From NORP181 sp047623555 (GTDB taxonomy: Bacteria > Pseudomonadota > Alphaproteobacteria > Rhodobacterales > Rhodobacteraceae), in the NCBI GenBank assembly GCA_047623555.1, contig JBLHMP010000035.1, positions 1-37,945 on the forward strand: 37,945 bases of DNA, given 5' to 3'. This document shows, piece by piece, positions 33,292-37,945 of the stretch. A program made the translations under genes and the position numbers. The notes under the pieces are model-generated. The model saw only the letters and a list, made by a program, of their open reading frames with translations, searched no databases and was not told where the DNA came from. Within the stretch, counting starts at the first letter, position 1. The number at the start of each line of letters is the position of its first letter.

Positions 33292-34776
33292 TCACTGACA
33301 GCCGCCCGCCGCCCATGCCTTAAGATTGCGTTTTAACGCGCCACCAAACGGGTGCTGTTTGTCCAACGACCGCTGCATGTTCAGGCTAAGATAAACATTG
33401 GCCTGTACGCATAACCGTTCCGAATCCCACTGGTGGCAATTGCTGCAGGTTTTGTCTTTCCAATATTCCTCGGGCAGGCCCTCGATCGGGGGAAACAACG
33501 GGGAACTGCCGATCATTTCGGCAATGGTCTTGCCTGAAAGTTCGGGCAAAACCGACACCAAGGGCGATTCAAACGTGATGATCCCGGCTGGAATATCTGT
33601 TGTTTGTTGCGACGAGTCCGGCGCCGCCTTAGCCATTGGAACGCCTTCTCCGATAGGGTCTTTGCCAGATTTCAGCTGCAAAGCCGTCAATTCCTGTTCG
33701 GCAAATTCGGCGAAAACCCCGTCTGGAAACGCCTGCAAATAGATCTCGTAGCCAGTAACACTCGCTTCGGCTTGTGCGGCTTCAAACATCTTTTGTTCGG
33801 CATCGGATGGGGTGTTGGCCGCGACGGTGGGTTCGGGTTTGGTCCCCAAATTCAGCTCTTGTTCCATCACCGACGTCAACAACTTGCGCGCCTCAACGGC
33901 ATAGGTGCTGTCAGGGTAGCCGCGCAAAAACAGCATCAATTGTATCGGATCAGCCGAAGCCTCGACCGACAGCCACAGCTGTTGTTCCTGCAATTCCTCA
34001 ACGGTCATTTGCACCGCTTCGGCGAACACGAAATCGCTGGTCAATGACGACGCATCCCATGGCGTTTGCTGTCCGCTGGTCTTTTCCAGCACCTCAATGC
34101 GAACCTGTTTGAACATCTGCTCAATGGGCAAGCCCGGTGTTTTCATCTGCTCGGCGACCGCCCGGGTAAAGGGGCTGTTGCCCTCAAGCCCATCAAACGC
34201 AACGGACCCCGGCGCTGTGGCATAGGCCAGAAACGTCCCGGTGGGGGCCTGCATTTCGGCCAGGCCATTGTCATTGAAATCCAGAATATCGCTAAACGGA
34301 TTGTTGCGGCAGGCGTCCAAAATCACGATGTTGGTTTTGTTGCGGGCAGAGAACATCTGGCGCAGCACCGACTGGGCCTCGACCGCGACCAGATCAAGAT
34401 CGGCCGCATCACTAAGCGCCGCATCGACCGGCAACAGATAGTTGGTGCCATAGCTTTGCACGCCATGCCCAGCATAATAAAATAGTCCGGTGGCGTCGAT
34501 ACCTGCATTGCGTAAATCGCGGCCAAACTGGGAAATCCCACGTTTCATATCAACCTGAGTGGCGTCAATCAGCATCGTCACCTTGAAATCCAGCCCAGCC
34601 AGCGTCTCTGCGATGGCGCGTGCATCATTCGCCGGATTATCCAGCGGCGAGACCGTTCCATATTGTGAATTACCGATGATCAGCGCCAACCGCTCTTCTG
34701 CGCGGACGGCACCGGATGTCAGCAAAATAAGTGCAAGAAAGCCAAGCAACGGACTGAAAAATTTGCTTTGCGACAT
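33292..34776 (-). CDS. Periplasmic caspase-like (peptidase C14) protein with C-terminal CxxCH motif
   Basis: A 494-aa protein from ATG 34776; a TTG at 34788 has a better-placed AGGA, and an ATG at 34848 would give an oddly long leader, so the start is uncertain. A Sec signal peptide (5-26, ending AVRA) precedes a caspase/metacaspase domain (28-255) with the catalytic His104 in FYYAGHG and Cys156 in ILDACRNNPF. The middle (255-370) is helical with two LxxYPDSxxAxEA-type TPR/Sel1-like motifs (GYPDSTYAVEARKLL, AFPDGVFAEFAEQEL). The C-terminus holds TCSNCHQW (443-450), a CxxCH motif like c-type haem sites, plus two further Cys (456, 493). Its neighbour encodes a DUF4384 protein, a domain usually fused to caspases. 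Substrate unknown. Confidence 0.87.
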   Translation of the reverse strand: MSQSKFFSPLLGFLALILLTSGAVRAEERLALIIGNSQYGTVSPLDNPANDARAIAETLAGLDFKVTMLIDATQVDMKRGISQFGRDLRNAGIDATGLFYYAGHGVQSYGTNYLLPVDAALSDAADLDLVAVEAQSVLRQMFSARNKTNIVILDACRNNPFSDILDFNDNGLAEMQAPTGTFLAYATAPGSVAFDGLEGNSPFTRAVAEQMKTPGLPIEQMFKQVRIEVLEKTSGQQTPWDASSLTSDFVFAEAVQMTVEELQEQQLWLSVEASADPIQLMLFLRGYPDSTYAVEARKLLTSVMEQELNLGTKPEPTVAANTPSDAEQKMFEAAQAEASVTGYEIYLQAFPDGVFAEFAEQELTALQLKSGKDPIGEGVPMAKAAPDSSQQTTDIPAGIITFESPLVSVLPELSGKTIAEMIGSSPLFPPIEGLPEEYWKDKTCSNCHQWDSERLCVQANVYLSLNMQRSLDKQHPFGGALKRNLKAWAAGGCQ

Positions 34777-34991
34777 GAGTAAGGACAATCCATTATTCCT
34801 GATCTGGTCCCTGAGATGATCCCGAGGGTTGGTTGGAAGCTGACACATAGCACTAAATTTTGGCTAAAATTAGTCGTTCGTTCTGAAAACTATCGCTTTT
34901 CTTATTCATAAGCGCAAGTTTCCTGTTAGTCTCGACCTAAAGTCATATCCAATTTGTTAATTCACTTGCCGCTTAACCCAACGAGGATACC
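34777..34991. promoter_or_regulatory. Divergent intergenic region, caspase gene / YceI-OmpA gene
   Basis: An A/T-rich gap that must carry promoters for both divergent genes. It holds the dyad GAC-CTAAA-GTC (34934-34944) followed by ATATCC, similar to the dyad GAC-CCTAA-GTC at 29278-29288 in the tssA control region. No clear -35/-10 pair can be assigned. GAGGATACC before ATG 34992 is a good ribosome binding site. Confidence 0.5.
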
Positions 34992-36068
34992 ATGATCCAT
35001 ATTTTCGCTCGCAGTATTTTTGCGCCAGTCCTGTTGGCCGGATGGGTCGCCCTGATGACCGCAACTGGCGCCCAGGCCCAAAGTGCCGATCCCTTTGAAA
35101 ACGGCTGGACATTAGATGCTGACAATTCCGAACTTCGGTTCATGTCGATCAAAAAGGGCAATAAGGCCGAGACCAATACGTTTGCCACCCTTAGCGGGTT
35201 GATCACCGAAGGCGGCAAGGTTCAGATCCGGGTTTTGCTGGATTCCGTTGATACCAATGTTGATCTGCGTAACGTGCGGATGCGGTTCCTGTTCTTTGAA
35301 ACCTTCCTGCACCCCGAGGCCACGATCACCGCACAACTTGACCCGGCTTTGCTGACCGATCTGCATACGAGCCGGCGCAAAATGGTCGATATGACCTATA
35401 CGCTGACATTACATGGCGTATCGGTGGAAAAAACCGCCGAAGTTGCCGTGACTTTGATGAGCAATGATCGCGTGACCGTGTCAGCTACAACGCCGATTGC
35501 GATTTTGTTGTCGGATTTTGATCTGGAAACCGGTCATGGCAAACTGCAAGAGGCGGCCAGCGTGGTCATCGTGCCCTTGGGCATCGTCAGCTTTGATTTC
35601 GTGTTTGACCGCTCCAGTCCCGGCACCTCACCGGTTATGACCGAGGTCATGGTGACCGTTACGCCGGGCTCTGCCGCTCTTGAAACCAAGGGCAATTTGG
35701 GGCGCGAAGAATGTGTAGGGCGGTTTGAAATCCTGTCACAGGCTGGCAACATCTATTTCAACTCAGGCAGTGCTGTTCTGGCCAACAAAAGCAAACCGCT
35801 GCTCGACAATCTGTATGACGTCGTCAACCGCTGCCCTGATCTGGCGATTGAAATTGGCGGTCACACGGATTCGGATGGCCAATCAGCGTCCAACAAGCGC
35901 CTGAGCGAACGCCGCGCAAAATCTGTGAGCGCCTATCTGGTGGTCAAAGGCATTCCCGCAGCCAGAATGAATATCGTCGGCTACGGCGAAGACCAACCGC
36001 TGGTGCCCAATAGCAACCGCGCCAACAAGGCCAAGAACCGCCGGATCGAATTCTCGGTTCTGAACTGA
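34992..36068 (+). CDS. YceI-OmpA fusion, periplasmic peptidoglycan-binding protein
   Basis: A 358-aa protein. A signal peptide (1-29, cut after AQA) precedes a YceI/lipocalin-like domain (about 38-205: WTLDADNSELRFMSIKKG, FATLSGLI, VDMTYTLTLHGVSVEK, IAILLSDFDL), which in other proteins binds isoprenoid-type lipids. A linker with a cysteine (EECVGRFEI) leads to an OmpA-like domain (about 248-358) with IYFNSGSAVL, GHTDSDG, LSERRAKSV and NRRIEFSV, the peptidoglycan-binding signature. The start follows GAGGATACC. Soluble YceI proteins are common; YceI joined to OmpA is unusual. It lies divergent to the caspase gene and may anchor the neighbouring envelope complex to the cell wall; that is inference. 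Confidence 0.88.
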   Translation: MIHIFARSIFAPVLLAGWVALMTATGAQAQSADPFENGWTLDADNSELRFMSIKKGNKAETNTFATLSGLITEGGKVQIRVLLDSVDTNVDLRNVRMRFLFFETFLHPEATITAQLDPALLTDLHTSRRKMVDMTYTLTLHGVSVEKTAEVAVTLMSNDRVTVSATTPIAILLSDFDLETGHGKLQEAASVVIVPLGIVSFDFVFDRSSPGTSPVMTEVMVTVTPGSAALETKGNLGREECVGRFEILSQAGNIYFNSGSAVLANKSKPLLDNLYDVVNRCPDLAIEIGGHTDSDGQSASNKRLSERRAKSVSAYLVVKGIPAARMNIVGYGEDQPLVPNSNRANKAKNRRIEFSVLN

Positions 36069-36078
36069 CGACACCCCT

Positions 36079-36108
36079 TTTCCCAAGCCGCGACCCCAGC
36101 TTGGGAAA
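36079..36108. terminator. Hairpin after the YceI-OmpA gene
   Basis: TTTCCCAAGC (36079-36088) and GCTTGGGAAA (36099-36108) form a perfect 10-bp stem with a 10-base loop, eleven bases past the stop codon. The stem ends in A-T pairs, but there is no long T-run after it, so termination may be partial or bidirectional. Confidence 0.55.
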
Positions 36109-36646
36109 TTGAAACAGATATGTCAAAGCCGTGTACATGATATGCCTGCTGTTATTATTGGGGATTTGCGGGTCGCACCCTGCATTGGCTTTCTGCGGCT
36201 TCTGCATCGCCAAGGCGGATGGCGCTCTTCTTCGATGATCTAGGTATGAGTAAAGAGGGGGCAGACCTGTCAACAGGAAATGTGACGCCGGTTTTCTTGG
36301 CCGTATGAACTGGCTTCTATGTGAGGTGTAGGCGTCGCGAACGGCCCACAAGTGCCCTTCAATCTATCGACTAGTGCTGCAGTGCAGCTTTCGCATTCCT
36401 GCCTTTCGCGCATTGCGCAGCATTTTCACCGGCTGGAAGGCGGAGTTTGGACAAGTGCCCATTTGCTGCGCGTGCGCTAACGGCGGCAATACGTATCCCA
36501 CAGCAGGACGAAAACATCGTCTCATCAGATCTAAGCTGCAACTTATCCGTATCCTTTTTTGCCAGCGCTCTCTTGCCTCTACGCTAGCCAAACCCTACTG
36601 CTGTGTCGGGAGTTCCCCTTACTTTTTCAGGTTGAGCGCAGTACAG
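36109..36646. other. Non-coding stretch, possibly decayed mobile DNA
   Basis: About 540 bases without a gene I can support. The frames on both strands here lack ribosome binding sites and give Arg/Pro/Cys-rich shadow-like proteins. Parts of it remind me of interspersed decayed sequences in Roseobacter genomes, but I cannot name an element. The promoter of the downstream transporter should lie in its last part; none is clear. Confidence 0.4.
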
Positions 36647-37540
36647 ATGCCCACCAGATCCTCATCCCATACCACGGGCTACGCTGCGGCATGGACCATC
36701 GTCTTTGTCTGGTCATTCTGGCTGATCGTGAGCCGGGTTGCCAATCAAAGCGGGCTCACGATCTATGATCTGGCCGCGATGCGTTATGGCCTTGCCTCTC
36801 TGGTGGCATTACCGCTCTGTATTTACTATAAACCTTGGCGGGGGCTTCGTCTAAAGCAGATTGCGCTGCTTTCGTTCATTTTGGGGCCGGTCTATATTCT
36901 CGCCGTTTTTTCCGGCTTTCGCTATGCGCCCGCCGCCCACGGGGGGATTTTCATGAACGGGGTGCTGCCTCTGATCAGTATCCTTTTTGGGATTTTCCTA
37001 TTCCGCGCGCGCCCCAGCATTCAGCAGGCCTTGGGCGCGGCGCTGATTCTTGTCTCTGCGGTTGTGCTGGCATGGGACGCGAGCGTTTCCAGCACCCAGG
37101 ATGCATGGATCGGTGATCTGCTCTTTGTGGTTGGAGCAGTCTTTTTCTCCTCCTATGTCGTCCTGTCAGAGCGCTGGCAACTCGGCGCGATGCAGATCAT
37201 CTTTTGCGGGACTGTCGTCAATGCGGCCCTTTATCTGCCAGTCTGGGTGCTTTGGCTGCCATCCGGTCTAGCAGACGCGCCTTTGGGCCCGTTTTTGTTG
37301 CAGGCAGTCTATCAAGGCTTTGTGCCAAATCTTCTTGGTCTACTCTTCATTGCCCATGCCTCGCGAACGATTGGGAGTGGAAATACCTCTGTCATTCTTG
37401 CCGCAGTACCAGGAGGGGGTGCCCTTTTGGGGGCTCTGATTTTGGGCGAGACCCTTGGCCCGATCGGTATTTTTGCGATTGTTATCTTGACTGTTGGACT
37501 GTTGATAAGCGTGCGCAAACGAAAGCTGCAATCAACCTGA
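36647..37540 (+). CDS. DMT-superfamily (EamA) transporter
   Basis: A 297-aa membrane protein with about ten helices in two EamA-type halves (for example WTIVFVWSFWLIVSRVA at 16-32, GPVYILAVFSGFRYAPAAHG in the first half, and GFVPNLLGLLFIAHASRTIG, AAVPGGGALLGALILGE in the second). ATG 36647 is chosen because it places the first helix normally; upstream in-frame codons from 36374 encode non-protein-like Cys/Arg-rich sequence. The ribosome binding site is weak. Substrate unknown; the family exports amino acids, metabolites or drugs. It is separated from the T6SS cluster by more than 500 bases and shows no link to it. Confidence 0.88.
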   Translation: MPTRSSSHTTGYAAAWTIVFVWSFWLIVSRVANQSGLTIYDLAAMRYGLASLVALPLCIYYKPWRGLRLKQIALLSFILGPVYILAVFSGFRYAPAAHGGIFMNGVLPLISILFGIFLFRARPSIQQALGAALILVSAVVLAWDASVSSTQDAWIGDLLFVVGAVFFSSYVVLSERWQLGAMQIIFCGTVVNAALYLPVWVLWLPSGLADAPLGPFLLQAVYQGFVPNLLGLLFIAHASRTIGSGNTSVILAAVPGGGALLGALILGETLGPIGIFAIVILTVGLLISVRKRKLQST

Positions 37541-37945
37541 ACTGACAGGGCCGGAAAATCGTTCGGGCCATGTCGACGTCGAAGGCAAGTCTTGCGGAGA
37601 TCCAGAAGCATACAAAAGTTTTTCACCTTTATGGTGGTCGAGATGGGTTCTGAGCAGAAATTTCTCACTATGTAGCGCCATTCTCTAGGCCAGCACCTAT
37701 GGTCACTCACGGCCGAGGCTGTGTGGAAACGCATTTGATTGCGTGTTTTGTGTCTCTGCTTTTCCGTCTATGGCGTTTTTCTATTCCAAGAGCGCCATTT
37801 GTCCGCAATGGGGTCCTGAAGGCTTATCCCCTTTGATCCGGCAGCACAGGATGTAGTGTTACACGGCTTGCCAATCCAAGATGTTCTGGTATTGTTCTAC
37901 TTATGCCAGCCAGATGGAAAAATGACAGACCGATGTCCCGCCAGG
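37541..37945. other. Non-coding right end, possibly an IS remnant
   Basis: No frame here looks like a gene. The segment around 37600-37740, with GGCCGAGGCTGTGTGGAAAC near 37711-37730, reminds me of sequence found at ends or scars of insertion elements (for example IS5-like), but I cannot show inverted repeats or a transposase. Confidence 0.3.

Noticed and set aside
36364..36591. A 75-aa minus-strand frame in the right intergenic region
   Set aside because: No ribosome binding site or recognisable domain; it looks like decayed or non-coding DNA.
36374..36646. Upstream extension of the DMT transporter by 91 residues
   Set aside because: The extra sequence is Cys/Arg-rich, lacks family similarity and would put an odd soluble tail before the first membrane helix.
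37312..37734. A 140-aa minus-strand frame overlapping the end of the DMT gene
   Set aside because: More than half of it is antisense to the transporter; no start signal or domain.

Overview
The window is almost entirely one type VI secretion system (T6SS) locus with an adjoining envelope-associated accessory cluster. Protein style (a NavAb/NavSp-like sodium channel, FHA/PppA/TagF regulators, an IS256-type transposase start, wobble positions rich in G/C) points to an alphaproteobacterium, probably of the marine Roseobacter group. That placement is inference; no rRNA or tRNA is present to confirm it.

Layout. Positions 1-127 hold the start of an IS256-family element that runs off the left edge. 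Positions 371-29170 are 21 tightly packed genes, all on the minus strand, transcribed right to left: tssA, tssB, tssC, hcp, tagJ, tssE, tssF, tssG, tssH(clpV), an unrecognised 521-aa protein, a voltage-gated sodium channel, a giant TssB-repeat-TssB'-TssC' fusion, vgrG, a 197-aa accessory protein, a PAAR protein, an FHA protein, tssK, tssL, tssM, tagF and pppA. All thirteen core Tss functions plus a PAAR tip are present. Many genes overlap by 1-8 bases, and a strong hairpin plus T-tract sits just after hcp.

Positions 29346-33290 (plus strand) hold a possible small ORF, a secreted 141-aa protein, an ExbB/TolQ-like protein, two ExbD/TolR-like proteins and a TonB-like protein ending in a DUF4384-type domain: a complete-looking proton-motive-force transducing module. 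Converging on it with a 1-base gap is a periplasmic caspase-like protein carrying a C-terminal CxxCH motif, and divergent from that is a YceI-OmpA fusion (34992-36068). A DMT-family transporter (36647-37540) is probably unrelated. The stretches 36069-36646 and 37541-37945 contain no gene I can support.

How it fits together. TssJ-less membrane complex TssL-TssM (TssL has its own peptidoglycan-binding OmpA domain), baseplate TssEFGK, sheath TssBC, tube Hcp, tip VgrG/PAAR, recycling ATPase ClpV, cap TssA, and a post-translational switch of FHA protein, PppA and TagF. The matching kinase PpkA is not in the window. The most unusual parts are the second, fused sheath-like protein, the short acidic [L/I]DDLL motifs it shares with the FHA protein, the sodium channel translationally coupled to it, the orphan 521-aa protein beside that channel, and the Ton/Tol-like plus caspase module next door.
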